64,000 nucleotides of DNA from Microbacterium sp. LWO14-1.2. Its GTDB lineage: Bacteria; Actinomycetota; Actinomycetes; Actinomycetales; Microbacteriaceae. The position numbers and the translations under genes are program-made. The stretch's first letter is position 1. The number at the start of each line of letters is the position of its first letter. Location: NCBI RefSeq assembly GCF_038397715.1, contig NZ_CP151633.1:1736001-1800000 (forward strand), given 5' to 3'. The notes beneath the pieces were generated by a model, which saw only the letters and a program-made list of their open reading frames with translations, searched no databases and had not been told where the DNA came from. Shown one piece after another: positions 51,977-60,400 of the stretch.

Positions 51977-53037
51977 TCCTCCAGCCCGTCCTCAACGTCT
52001 TCCTCCTCCTGTTGCTGTTCGCTCCGGTGGCGGCGATCGGGGTGCTCGCCCTCGTCAAGGCCCCCGGCCGCGACCGCGGGCTGTGGGTCATGCGCCTCGT
52101 CATGCTCGTGGCCCTCTTCACAATGCTGCTGCGCCCAGGGATCCCCGGAGGGGCGACACAGACCCTCGCGACCGACACCGACATCGTGCTCGTCGTCGAC
52201 ACGACCGCGAGCATCGTCGCCGAGGACTGGGGCGACGGCCAGCCCCGACTCGACGGGGTGCGCGCCGATGTGCAGTCGATCGTCGACGAGTACCCCGGAG
52301 CCCGGTTCGCGCTCATCACTTTCGACGCCTCGGCCGACCTGCGCCTGCCGCTGACCACGGATACCACCGCGCTGATCTCGTCGCTCGACGTGCTGCGCCC
52401 CGAGGTGACGAGCCAGTCGCGCGGCAGCTCTATCGGCATCGCGAACCAGCTGCTGGCCGACACGCTCGCGAACGCCGCCGAATCGCAGCCCGACCGCTCG
52501 CGCATGGTCTTCTATTTCGGCGACGGCGAGCAGACTGCGACCTCGACGCCCGAGCCTTTCGACGCCAGCGCGCAGTACACGGACGCCGGGGCCGTGCTCG
52601 GCTACGGCACCGCCGAGGGCGGGCCCATGCGCCTCACCACCGGCGGCGTCGACGGGGCGAGCGGCGAGTACATCCAGTACGAAGGCGCGAACGCCCTGTC
52701 GACCATCGACGAGCAGAACCTCCAGACGATCGCCGGCCAGCTGGGCATCCCGTACCAGCATCGGACGGAGGATGCCGGGATCGCCCTGCCCGAGGCGCCG
52801 TCGACCACGACGAACTACGCCGAGTCGGGCGAGGTCGGCAACGTGATCGAGCTGTACTGGATCGCCGCTCTCGTCATCGCCGCCCTGCTCGCCGTCGAGC
52901 TCGCCCGGGCCAGCATGCTCGTCGCCCGCCTCCGCCACCTCCGCGCCCCGAGCGCCGGGTCGTTGAGCGAGCGAAGTCCCCGCGGGTCGTCGAGCGAGCG
53001 GAGCGAGACGACACGCACCGACGGAGGTGACGCATGA
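51973..53037 (+). CDS. von Willebrand factor A domain membrane protein, BatB-like
   Basis: 354 residues with two N-terminal hydrophobic segments, a vWA domain starting IVLVVDTTASIVAEDWGDG and a C-terminal membrane segment (VIELYWIAALVIAALLAVEL). The metal-site motif is DTTAS instead of DxSxS, so binding may differ. GTG start. The last ~25 residues (SLSERSPRGSSSERSETTRT) are encoded by the GAGCGAGCG-type repeat that is otherwise intergenic in this window, a recent-looking C-terminal extension. Confidence 0.86.
   Translation: MILQPVLNVFLLLLLFAPVAAIGVLALVKAPGRDRGLWVMRLVMLVALFTMLLRPGIPGGATQTLATDTDIVLVVDTTASIVAEDWGDGQPRLDGVRADVQSIVDEYPGARFALITFDASADLRLPLTTDTTALISSLDVLRPEVTSQSRGSSIGIANQLLADTLANAAESQPDRSRMVFYFGDGEQTATSTPEPFDASAQYTDAGAVLGYGTAEGGPMRLTTGGVDGASGEYIQYEGANALSTIDEQNLQTIAGQLGIPYQHRTEDAGIALPEAPSTTTNYAESGEVGNVIELYWIAALVIAALLAVELARASMLVARLRHLRAPSAGSLSERSPRGSSSERSETTRTDGGDA
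52957..53016. repeat. GAGCGAGCG-type repeat inside the 3' end of the BatB-like gene
   Basis: GGTCGTTGAGCGAGCGAAG followed by GGTCGTCGAGCGAGCGGAGC and GAGACGACACGC: two tandem units of the repeat family seen at 3807-3946 and 7133-7171. Here it is in frame and translated. Confidence 0.8.
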
Positions 53038-53795
53038 CCGCCGTGACCGCACCTGACGACGTCCGTGCCGACGCGGCATCCGCTCTTCTCGCGTCGAACC
53101 GGCGTCGCCGCCGCATCCGCAGGTGGATCGCGATCTGCTCGCTGCCGCTGACGCTCGTGGCACTGCTCTTCGTCGGCAAGCTGTTGAGCATGTACGCGTT
53201 CGCGCACCAGTCGATCAGCGCGTACGTGGCCGACGACTACGCCGGCTCGGAGGCGTCGGCTCACGGCCAGGAGTTCCTGAACTGGTTCGAGCCGTACAAG
53301 GCGCCCTTCAACGTGGGAACGGCGCTGGCCGGTGCCGAGCAGCTGCCCGAGGCGCGCGCGAAGCTCGAGGAGGCACTCGACCTCGCGACCGGACTCGAGG
53401 TGTGCGGTGTGCGCATCAACCTCGCGATCGTGATCGAGCGGATGGGCGATGCCGCCCGCGCCGACGGCGACGGGCCGGGCGCCGCGCAGCTGTACGCCGA
53501 GGCACTGACGGTCACGACCGAGATGCCCGCCGAATGCGACAGCGAGGAGGCGCAGCAGCAGTCGTCCGACCCGAACCGCGACATGCAGCAGAGCAAGGAC
53601 GACCTCGAGGACCGGCTCAAGCAGAAGCAGCAGGAACAGCAGCCCGAGGAGCAGGAGCAGCCGCAGGAGGAGGAGCCGCAGCCCTCCGAGGACAAGCTCG
53701 AGGAGCTCAAGGACAAGCTCGAACAGGGCACTCAGGAGCGGGATCAGCAGCAGGGCGACGACGGCGGCGGCTCGGGGACGGACAAGCCATGGTGA
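53034..53795 (+). CDS. Membrane-anchored BatC-like protein with Gln/Glu-rich tail
   Basis: 253 residues: basic cytoplasmic N-terminus, one membrane segment (about 36-60, WIAICSLPLTLVALLFVGKL), a helical region with tetratricopeptide-like spacing (PFNVGTALAGAEQLPEARAK, then INLAIVIERMGDAARADGDG) and a low-complexity acidic tail (KQKQQEQQPEEQEQPQEEEP). This matches the TPR-containing BatC position in Bat operons. Overlaps the BatB gene by 4 nt and the following gene by a few nt. Confidence 0.78.
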   Translation: MTAVTAPDDVRADAASALLASNRRRRRIRRWIAICSLPLTLVALLFVGKLLSMYAFAHQSISAYVADDYAGSEASAHGQEFLNWFEPYKAPFNVGTALAGAEQLPEARAKLEEALDLATGLEVCGVRINLAIVIERMGDAARADGDGPGAAQLYAEALTVTTEMPAECDSEEAQQQSSDPNRDMQQSKDDLEDRLKQKQQEQQPEEQEQPQEEEPQPSEDKLEELKDKLEQGTQERDQQQGDDGGGSGTDKPW

Positions 53796-54907
53796 TGGAC
53801 CACGAGAAGCAGCGCGCCCGCTACGTCGCCGGCACCGAGGGTGCGCCGCCCGTGCCCCCACCCGGCGGCTACCGCAACGCGCGGCGTCCCTCGTCGTCGA
53901 CCGTCGTGCAGCAGCCGGCCGTCCCCGGTGCTTTCGCCACGGCGACCGCCGAGCCGGAGGCGAAGAAGCCCGCGAACGCCCTCGGCTGGATCGCGCTGAT
54001 CACCGGCTTCCTGTTCGCGGTGATCCTGCTCGTCACGCTCGCGGCCGGCGGCACGGACGTGCTCTACGGAGTCACGATGCTCGCCCTGCAGCTCGTCGTC
54101 GTCGCGGTCATCGTCGGCGCCCTGTTCACCGGCCGGGGCCGCACGCTCGGAGCTGTCGCCCTTGCGATCACGCTCGTCGTCAACGTCGCCACCGTCGGCG
54201 GGCTCGGAGCGCTGCAGACCTCGGCGTCGGGCAGCTACGACGGCATGAAGTCCGACGAGCAGAAGCACGAGGAGGCCTACCCGGGCATCAAGGGCACCGA
54301 CTCGCAGGACGTACTGGCGCAGCAGTCGTTGGAACAGGTGCAGGCTGAGGCGGAGACCCTGTTCGCCGACATCCGCTCGCGGCTCACGGCCGAGTACGGG
54401 TTCGAATGGGTGCAGGTCGGCGACGAGGACTTCCGCCCCGAGCGCAACGGCTACGGCGGCGAATCGATGCTCGTCGAGTACACGTCGGCGAGCTGGGCGA
54501 CGACACAGCCCGTGCAGGACTATTCGCTCAAGCTCGATGTGATGTCGACGATCGACGACGTCATCGCCGAGCACGGCATGTCGTACCTGTACTCGTTCAA
54601 CGGGGAGTCGTCAGGCCTCGACCCCACGATGATCGCGAAGCTGTACGGCAGCGACGATCCGCGCGAACAGCACACGTGGGAGTACTACGCCGAGAACTAC
54701 CCCGACCCGATCCGGTTCTACGCGAACATCTACGACCTCTCCAACGACCCGACCGGCGACTTCCGCACGGCGCGGGAGGCGCAGAACGCCCGCACCGGCG
54801 AACCGCTCGAAGGACTCCAGCTGACCGTGCTCGCGAGCGCGCTGCTCAGCGACGCCGACCGCGCCGAGTTCGAGAAGAAGCTGCAGGAGTACCCCGGCTT
54901 CGAGTGA
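53789..54907 (+). CDS. Hypothetical membrane protein ending the MoxR/Bat operon
   Basis: 372 residues, not recognised. A Pro-rich cytoplasmic N-terminus (GAPPVPPPGGYRNARRP) precedes three hydrophobic segments (WIALITGFLFAVILLVTLAA; LYGVTMLALQLVVVAVIVGA; AVALAITLVVNVATVGGLGA) and a ~220-residue extracytoplasmic or soluble domain (TLFADIRSRLTAEYGFEWVQ to LQEYPGFE). Start is ambiguous: ATG at 53789, GTG at 53792 or ATG at 53795, the last giving TGATG coupling. It is clearly in the operon, but I know of no such partner in textbook Bat loci. Confidence 0.68.
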   Translation: MVMDHEKQRARYVAGTEGAPPVPPPGGYRNARRPSSSTVVQQPAVPGAFATATAEPEAKKPANALGWIALITGFLFAVILLVTLAAGGTDVLYGVTMLALQLVVVAVIVGALFTGRGRTLGAVALAITLVVNVATVGGLGALQTSASGSYDGMKSDEQKHEEAYPGIKGTDSQDVLAQQSLEQVQAEAETLFADIRSRLTAEYGFEWVQVGDEDFRPERNGYGGESMLVEYTSASWATTQPVQDYSLKLDVMSTIDDVIAEHGMSYLYSFNGESSGLDPTMIAKLYGSDDPREQHTWEYYAENYPDPIRFYANIYDLSNDPTGDFRTAREAQNARTGEPLEGLQLTVLASALLSDADRAEFEKKLQEYPGFE

Positions 54908-54931
54908 CCCCGCGACGCCGGTGAGTCGGCC

Positions 54932-55669
54932 TCAGAGCAGGAGAAGTCCTTCCCAGATCGGGCAGTCGTCGATCAGCGAACGCACCCGACTGTTCTCGTC
55001 CAGCCACCCGCGAAGGTCCTTGCTCACGTATCCAGCGAGCTCCAGGACAGTGCCGTGCGCTTCCCTCAGCGAGAGTCGCAGTGGCGCACCGTCGGAGTTG
55101 CGCTCGCCGACGACGGGCACACCCCACACGATGTGCTCATGGTGGGCGATGCGATTACGAAGGAACCTCACGTGCCGCGCCGCCGTCTCGACTCGAGCCC
55201 GCTCGAGGTCGCCGACTTCGGGGAACGCTTTCCGCAGAGCCGGCTTCCAGAGCTGGGTGTCGTAGATCCGTCGTGCGCGCGAGCTTCCTTCACCCTGGTA
55301 CCCGCCCCTGCCCAGAATCCTCACCCAGAATCCGAACATCAGGGTGGCGACGAGTTTCCCGTGCACCACATCGGGTGCTGCGTCGAGCGTGGCGAGGTGT
55401 CCGTTCGCCCACGCTTCGGCGATGAGCTCGAGGGTGTCCTCGTCCAGCAGGTCTGTGCGCTTGTACCAGTCGATCCCGTAGCGGACCGCGAGCTCCCGGG
55501 CCATCGCGGACCGCATCGCGACCTCGAGGTTGCCGAGATCGTCGAAGACTGCCAGGGCGACCGAGTTCGCCCACCGATAGAGCTCCATGCCGTCTACATC
55601 GGAATGCTGGCATGCCGCGTCGTATCGAGCGATTCGCGCTGCAGGGATCGATGCGCGCAAACGGTTCAT
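54932..55669 (-). CDS. Abi family protein (HEPN ribonuclease type)
   Basis: 245-residue protein of the Abi_2/AbiD/AbiF group. The conserved C-terminal motif RNRIAHHEHIVWG (Arg171, Asn172, His176/His177) is the R-N-x4-H active site of HEPN RNases. Other family words are QHSDVDGMELYRWANSVAL with a helical bundle and RRIYDTQLWKPALRKAFP. Such proteins act in abortive infection, cutting RNA on phage attack. No antitoxin or methyltransferase partner is adjacent; it stands alone, convergent with the Bat operon. The start MNRLRASIPAARIARYD fits the family; the frame extends upstream but is basic and unlike it. Confidence 0.8.
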   Translation of the reverse strand: MNRLRASIPAARIARYDAACQHSDVDGMELYRWANSVALAVFDDLGNLEVAMRSAMARELAVRYGIDWYKRTDLLDEDTLELIAEAWANGHLATLDAAPDVVHGKLVATLMFGFWVRILGRGGYQGEGSSRARRIYDTQLWKPALRKAFPEVGDLERARVETAARHVRFLRNRIAHHEHIVWGVPVVGERNSDGAPLRLSLREAHGTVLELAGYVSKDLRGWLDENSRVRSLIDDCPIWEGLLLL

Positions 55670-55802
55670 GGCTGGTTTCTCTTGCCTGGCGACGGGTCGC
55701 AGGATTACTGTAGAGCACAGCCCCCGACGCAGCGCACGCGAGTGTGACGGTCGGGGTTTCTTCGTCTTCGCGCCGAGCTTGCGAACCCCGCGACGCCGAC
55801 GG

Positions 55803-56798
55803 TCAGTCGGCGAGTGTGTGCAGCATCCGCGCCAGCGCGTACCGCGTATGGCCGCGCCGGGTGCGGGGGTCGTATCCGAGGACATCGATCAACGACGCGA
55901 GTCTTTCCTGGATGCTGGAGTGGTGCCGCCCGAGCCGGGCGGCGGCGCCCCGGACGCTGCGCTCCTCGGCGAGCGCGTCGAGGAGTTCGAGGGTGCGCGC
56001 GTCGAGGCCCTGCAGCGCCGCCGCATCCGGGTGAAGGGCAACCGCGTCGGCGGCGTGAGCGACGATCAACGCGGCACCCAGGTCGGCCGCGTGCACTGCG
56101 GGCTCCGCGTCGGAGGAGAGCCGCACGGCGATGAGCGCCGCCGCCCATGATTCGGGGAGATCGACGCCCGACACCGCCGTCCCCACACCGAGGCGCGGGG
56201 CGGAATCCTCCGGCCACGCCGCCAGCGGATCCGACGCCGCGTCGAGAAGCGTCGCACGCGTGAGACCGTGCCGGGTCGCGACCACGGACGACGGATGCCG
56301 AGCGAGCGGCGCGGGATCGGGCGGCGACGCCACGACCCGCAGCGCGGCATCCGTCATCCGGAGTCGCAGCAGTGCGGCCGCCCTCTCATCGACACTCGCA
56401 TACGAGCTGATCGCGAGTTCGACGGCGCTCTCGGCGCCGACCGACCGGCGAGCGCGGACGATGCCCAGCGCGAGGGCGAGCCGTTCGAGGATCATCGCGT
56501 CGTTGGTGTGGGGGGCGCCGTCGCGCTCGATCCAGGCGACAGCATCCTGTCCGCTCTCCCGGCGCATCCACGACTCGTCGGGATCCCGCGGATCGATGCG
56601 CTCGCCGCCCGCGGCGACGCGCACGATCTGCGCACCGTCGCGCAGTCCGACCGTCGCGCCGCTCAGCACGGCCGCCCCGCGGAGCATGCTCTCGACGCCG
56701 ACCGACCGGGCGACCAGCGCGTCGAAGTACGCCACGACCTTGAGGCTCTCGCTCGCGTCGGGGTCGAGGGCGGTCAGCCGCCCCAGCAGATCTTGCAT
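55803..56798 (-). CDS. PucR-like helix-turn-helix regulator
   Basis: 331-residue regulator with a C-terminal PucR-type HTH (about 270-325, LDALAEERSVRGAAARLGRH-HSSIQERLASLIDVLGYD) as in CdaR/PucR proteins. The N-terminal part (LDPDASESLKVVAYFDALVA onward) lacks an obvious PucR purine domain and may be a degenerate GAF/GGDEF-like sensor. Divergent from the antitoxin gene with 80 bp between starts. Targets unknown; no catabolic operon is adjacent. Confidence 0.75.
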   Translation of the reverse strand: MQDLLGRLTALDPDASESLKVVAYFDALVARSVGVESMLRGAAVLSGATVGLRDGAQIVRVAAGGERIDPRDPDESWMRRESGQDAVAWIERDGAPHTNDAMILERLALALGIVRARRSVGAESAVELAISSYASVDERAAALLRLRMTDAALRVVASPPDPAPLARHPSSVVATRHGLTRATLLDAASDPLAAWPEDSAPRLGVGTAVSGVDLPESWAAALIAVRLSSDAEPAVHAADLGAALIVAHAADAVALHPDAAALQGLDARTLELLDALAEERSVRGAAARLGRHHSSIQERLASLIDVLGYDPRTRRGHTRYALARMLHTLAD

Positions 56799-56878
56799 AT
56801 CGGCTCCATCGCCCGGGGTTCCAGATTAGGACCTCGGCCATCGAGGTCATGTACGGCAGATTGCCGTACACTGATTCG

Positions 56879-57160
56879 ATGACTGCTCCGCTGAAGGACG
56901 CTCGCATCGAGCTCCGTGTGACCTCCGCCCAGAAGGAGACCATCGAGCGCGCCGCCGCCCTCTCGGGTCGCACGGTCTCGGCGTTCTCGTCCGAGGTCCT
57001 TGCCGCGCGCGCCGAGCAGGTGATCCAGGAGGATCGTCAGCTCCGGGTCGATGCGGAGGCTTTCGACGCTTTCCAGCAGGTCATGGATCAGCCCTCGCGG
57101 TCCCTCGAGGGCCTGCGCGACCTGATGACGCGCAAGCCGGTGTTCTCCGACCTTGGTTGA
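56879..57160 (+). CDS. DUF1778 (TacA-type) antitoxin
   Basis: 93-residue antitoxin with an N-terminal ribbon-helix-helix (about 5-50, KDARIELRVTSAQKETIERA then SGRTVSAFSSEVLAARAEQV) and a C-terminal toxin-binding tail (DAFQQVMDQPSRSLEGLRDL). Pairs with the overlapping GNAT toxin frame. Upstream TGTACGGCA/TTGCCGTACA (56849-56871) is an inverted repeat, GTACGGCA-N-TTGCCGTAC-like, suited to autoregulation. The start MTAPLKDARIE is chosen over an upstream ATG inside that repeat. Confidence 0.85.
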   Translation: MTAPLKDARIELRVTSAQKETIERAAALSGRTVSAFSSEVLAARAEQVIQEDRQLRVDAEAFDAFQQVMDQPSRSLEGLRDLMTRKPVFSDLG

Positions 57161-57662
57161 GTTCCTGAGCCCTCGTCCGCTCGCTGTCGGAGACAGGCTG
57201 TCCGAGTTCCGATCGGGCGAGGATTCGCTCGACAGCTGGCTACGCGGTCGGGCACGCAACAACGAGAAGGCGGGCGCGTCGCGCACCCTCGTCTCCCTCA
57301 CCCGACACGAGGGGCGCGTCGCCGGTTACTAATGCCTGTCCTCCAGCACCCTGGTGCGCGACGACGGACCGCCGGAACTCGCGGCCGGGATGCCGGCCAC
57401 GATTCCCGTCGTGCTCCTGGGGCGGCTCGCCGTCGATCGTGAGTTCCACGGCCTGGGGCTGGGGCACTCCCTGCTGCAGCACGCGACGAACCGGGCCCTG
57501 GAGGCGGCTGACGTGATCGGCATCCGCGCGATGCTCGTGCACGCGCTCTCCGAAGACATCGTCCCGTTCTACGAGCGGTTCGGCTTCACCCGTTTCCCCG
57601 GTCAGAGTCACACCCTCTACCTGCTCACGAAGGATGCGCGAGAGACTCTGAGCGGCCTCTGA
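57153..57662 (+). pseudogene. TacT-like GNAT acetyltransferase toxin with in-frame stop
   Basis: TacT toxins acetylate the amino group of charged tRNAs. The frame from a TTG at 57153 (LVEFLSPRPLAVGDRLSEF), overlapping the antitoxin stop, reads to VAGY at 57327-57329, then meets TAA (57330-57332), then continues in the same frame as CLSSSTLVRDDG to the normal end with the acetyl-CoA loop VDREFHGLGLGHSLLQHA and the catalytic Tyr in VPFYERFGF. The family usually has a second Tyr here (YYCL), so a single TAC to TAA change would explain it. Full length would be 169 residues. A GTG at 57354 could restart a C-terminal ~102-residue fragment. Likely inactive toxin, unless the stop is read through or is a sequencing error. 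Confidence 0.8.
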
Positions 57663-57686
57663 CCCGCACCGATCGGCGCGGCTGCC

Positions 57687-58655
57687 TCAGCCGAGGAGCC
57701 GCGTGACCCAGTCGTCGCGGGCGGCGAGCATCGCCTGCGCGACGGCGGAGTGCGGCGCGAACATGTCGAAGCCGTGGAAGCCGCCGGCCCACACGTGCAG
57801 CTCGGCCTGCACTCCCGACGCCCAGAGCGTCGTCGCGTACGCCACATCCTCATCGCGGAACACCTCTGCGCTGCCGCAGTCGATGAACGCGGGCGGCAGA
57901 CCAGAGAGATCCGTGGCCCGTGCGGGGGCGGCGTAGATCGACACGTCGTCGGTGCCCTTGCGATCTCCGAGCAGCGCCGTCCATCCGGTGATGTTCGACC
58001 CGCGATCCCACACGCCGATGCCGTCGATCTGGCGGGTGGAGACGCTCTCGTCGCGGTCGTCGAGCATCGGGTAGATGAGCAGCTGGCCGACGAGCGCCGG
58101 TCCTCGCCGATCCCGGGCGAGCAGAGCCGTGCCCGCGGCGAGACCTCCTCCCGCGCTCCCGCCGCCGATGAGCAGGCGACTCGTGTCGATGCCGAGCTCG
58201 TCGGCGCGCTCTGCGGTCCACTGCAGCGCCGCGTAGCAGTCCTCGACCGGGTACGGATCGGGGAACTCCGGTGCCAGCCGGTACTCCACCGTCACGATCA
58301 CTCCGTTGAAGCGCTCGGCCCAGTCGAGGAAGCCGACGACGCCCAGCCACCTGTTGCCGATGATCATGCCGCCGCCGTGGGTGTGGAAGAAGCCCGGTCC
58401 CGTACCCGTGCGTCCGTCCTTCGCGATCACCGTCACGACGATGTCGTCGCCGTCGTGGCCGGGGATGGTCTCGTCGCGCCACACGAAGCCGCGCTCCGCG
58501 AGCACCTGTCTGATCTCGTCGTCGTTCCCCACGGGGGACTGCCGCATCAGCGGGATCATCTCCGCCGTGAGCGTGGGCGGCAGTTGATCGGCGACGAGCG
58601 CGAGCGCGGCCTCCAGCTCGGGGTCGAAGGGCGGTCGGGCGAGTGTGTCGGTCAT
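57687..58655 (-). CDS. Alpha/beta hydrolase, hormone-sensitive-lipase type esterase
   Basis: 322-residue esterase/lipase. The oxyanion HGGG motif is in FFHTHGGGMIIGN, the nucleophile Ser in LLIGGGSAGGGLAAG (GxSxG type), the Asp/Glu in the SAEVFRDEDVAYA region and the catalytic His in GGFHGFDMFAP. No signal peptide, so cytoplasmic. ATG start MTDTLARPPFDPEL; the 9-residue extension from 58682 lacks a binding site. Convergent with the toxin gene. Confidence 0.88.
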   Translation of the reverse strand: MTDTLARPPFDPELEAALALVADQLPPTLTAEMIPLMRQSPVGNDDEIRQVLAERGFVWRDETIPGHDGDDIVVTVIAKDGRTGTGPGFFHTHGGGMIIGNRWLGVVGFLDWAERFNGVIVTVEYRLAPEFPDPYPVEDCYAALQWTAERADELGIDTSRLLIGGGSAGGGLAAGTALLARDRRGPALVGQLLIYPMLDDRDESVSTRQIDGIGVWDRGSNITGWTALLGDRKGTDDVSIYAAPARATDLSGLPPAFIDCGSAEVFRDEDVAYATTLWASGVQAELHVWAGGFHGFDMFAPHSAVAQAMLAARDDWVTRLLG

Positions 58656-58786
58656 CGGAACTCCTTTGTCCTCTGTGTCCATGGTCGCGTCGTGGCGGCC
58701 TTCGGCTCAGCATCCCTCCGCCCCTTCCGCCACGGAACCCGCCGGGTGCGGCCGATCGAGGGCGCGCGGACCGCCGGATGGCGGGG

Positions 58787-59503
58787 TCAGGACGAGAGCG
58801 CGAGTCCCGCGGCGAGCGCGAAGCCGAGCACGGTCGCGAGCCCGGTGGATTCCTTGGCCTTCGACTGCGCCTCGGGGACCATCGAGTCGACGAGCATGAC
58901 CAGGAGCGCTCCCGCGGCGAAACCCCCGGCCGCGGAGCGGAAGGTCTCGTCGGTGACGCTCGCCAGCGCGAAGCCTGCCACGGTGGCCGCGGCGCAGACG
59001 ACGGCGACACCACCCCACAGAGCGAGGACGCGCGATCGCTTCATGCCGCCCTCGAGCAGATCGGCGGCCGAGCCGATCGACTCCGGCAGGTTCGAGACGA
59101 GGATGGCGACAACGAGCGCGACGCTCACCGGTTCGCCCGACGCCAGACCGATGCCGAGCACGAGCTGCTCGGGGATGCCGTCGAGCAGCGCCCCCACGGC
59201 GAGCTGCCCGCCTCCCGCTCCGTCCTTCTTCTTCGCTGCCCTCGCGTCGAGGATGCGATCGGCGATGTAGTAGCTGAGCGCTCCGAGGGCGACGCCGATG
59301 ACCAGCGGGATGGGACCCGCGATGTCGAGCCCCTCCTCCCAGAGCTCGAACGCGATCGACGCCATCAGCGCCCCAGCGCCGAAGCCCAGCACGATTCCCA
59401 GCCACCGGGGCGGCCACGCGCGCAGCAGCGCGAGCACCGCGCCGACGAACAACGGGGATGCCGCGACCACACCCCACAGCACTGCTTGACCCATGCCGAC
59501 CAC
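58787..59503 (-). CDS. ZIP family metal transporter
   Basis: 238-residue membrane protein with eight hydrophobic segments. The ZIP metal-site helices are recognisable: ALLDGIPEQLVLGIGLASGE in the fourth and AILVSNLPESIGSAADL in the fifth, though His residues common in zinc ZIPs are replaced (DGIPEQ instead of HN.PEG), suggesting altered metal use. Function: divalent metal uptake or efflux along the gradient, likely Zn, Fe or Mn. ATG at 59503 or 59494. Lies 131 bp downstream of the esterase on the same strand. Confidence 0.82.
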   Translation of the reverse strand: MVGMGQAVLWGVVAASPLFVGAVLALLRAWPPRWLGIVLGFGAGALMASIAFELWEEGLDIAGPIPLVIGVALGALSYYIADRILDARAAKKKDGAGGGQLAVGALLDGIPEQLVLGIGLASGEPVSVALVVAILVSNLPESIGSAADLLEGGMKRSRVLALWGGVAVVCAAATVAGFALASVTDETFRSAAGGFAAGALLVMLVDSMVPEAQSKAKESTGLATVLGFALAAGLALSS

Positions 59504-59553
59504 TCTCCCACCGCGGGGACCGGCACGTGCAGGGGGTTGAGCGCGATCCGTGG

Positions 59554-59570
59554 TCGGGAGTAAGTCCCGA
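59554..59570 (-). terminator. Short hairpin terminating the oxidoreductase transcript
   Basis: TCGGGA (59554-59559), loop GTAAG, TCCCGA (59565-59570), 24 bp beyond the stop of the leftward oxidoreductase gene. Confidence 0.5.
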
Positions 59571-59594
59571 TCTCGGCGACAGCGACCGCGGAGC

Positions 59595-60377
59595 TCAGCG
59601 GATGCGGTGGATGTCGAGGTCTGTGCGCCCAGGCAGGAGGTCGGCGCGCAGTGCCCGCGTGCCCCGGTAGTCGCCGTCCTTCAGCCGTCGGAACGGACGG
59701 CTCGGCGCCTCGTCGGCGACGCTGTCCAGACGCGCGAGCAGCCGCGCGGTCTCGCGGTCGACGTCACTCGCCTCGAGTCCGTCGGCGTCGTGCACCACGT
59801 GCAGGTCCAGTGGCTCGATGCCGGTGTACCAGAGCGTGCCGTGTGTGAGCGGGAACAGCAGCTGGTCGATGTCGCCGCTGATGCCGCGACTGCCGATCGA
59901 GCGGTCGTCCTCGCCCGCGGTGACGATCACGAGCGCCCGCCGTCCCGTCAGCAGCCCGTCGCCGTAGCGGAGCGGCAGACCGGTCTCCGGGTCGTTCGGA
60001 CCGTAGGCGAAACCGTTCGTGAGCACCCGGTCGAACCACCCCTTGAGGATCGCCGGAGGCCCGTACCACCAGAGCGGGAACTGCAGCACGACGAGGTCAG
60101 CCGCTCCGAGCTTGCGCTGCTCCTCGATCACGTCGTCGGGCAGGCGGCCCTCGGCGAACGCCTCGCCCATGAGGTCGACGACGTTGCCCGGCCGCCCGAG
60201 CGGGTCGCCGAAGTCGCGCGCCGCGAGCACGGGGTCGAACCCCTGCCGGTACAGGTCGCTGGTGACGACGTCATAGTCGCGGGAGAGCGCGTCGACTCCC
60301 TCACGGAAGAGGCGCGCGTTGAAGGAGTCCGGCTGCGGGTGGGCGTGGATCCAGTGGGCGATGGGGCGCGACGACAT
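59595..60377 (-). CDS. NAD(P)H-dependent flavodoxin-fold oxidoreductase
   Basis: 260-residue flavoprotein of the NQO1/MdaB type that reduces quinones or similar compounds by two electrons. It begins with strand-loop AHWIHAHPQPDSFNARLFRE (FMN/FAD-phosphate site), followed by DLVVLQFPLWWYGPPAILKGW, the family's dinucleotide-binding stretch. Longer than most by ~50 residues at the C-terminus. It follows the MFS gene by 23 nt on the same strand, so both should be induced through the HxlR regulator. Confidence 0.88.
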   Translation of the reverse strand: MSSRPIAHWIHAHPQPDSFNARLFREGVDALSRDYDVVTSDLYRQGFDPVLAARDFGDPLGRPGNVVDLMGEAFAEGRLPDDVIEEQRKLGAADLVVLQFPLWWYGPPAILKGWFDRVLTNGFAYGPNDPETGLPLRYGDGLLTGRRALVIVTAGEDDRSIGSRGISGDIDQLLFPLTHGTLWYTGIEPLDLHVVHDADGLEASDVDRETARLLARLDSVADEAPSRPFRRLKDGDYRGTRALRADLLPGRTDLDIHRIR

Positions 60378-60400
60378 GGTGTCCTCTCGTGGGGTCGGTG

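Noticed and set aside
57332..57400. Restart of the toxin at the ATG overlapping the TAA
   Set aside because: That ATG is in another frame and gives an Arg-rich peptide; only the GTG at 57354 would keep the toxin frame.
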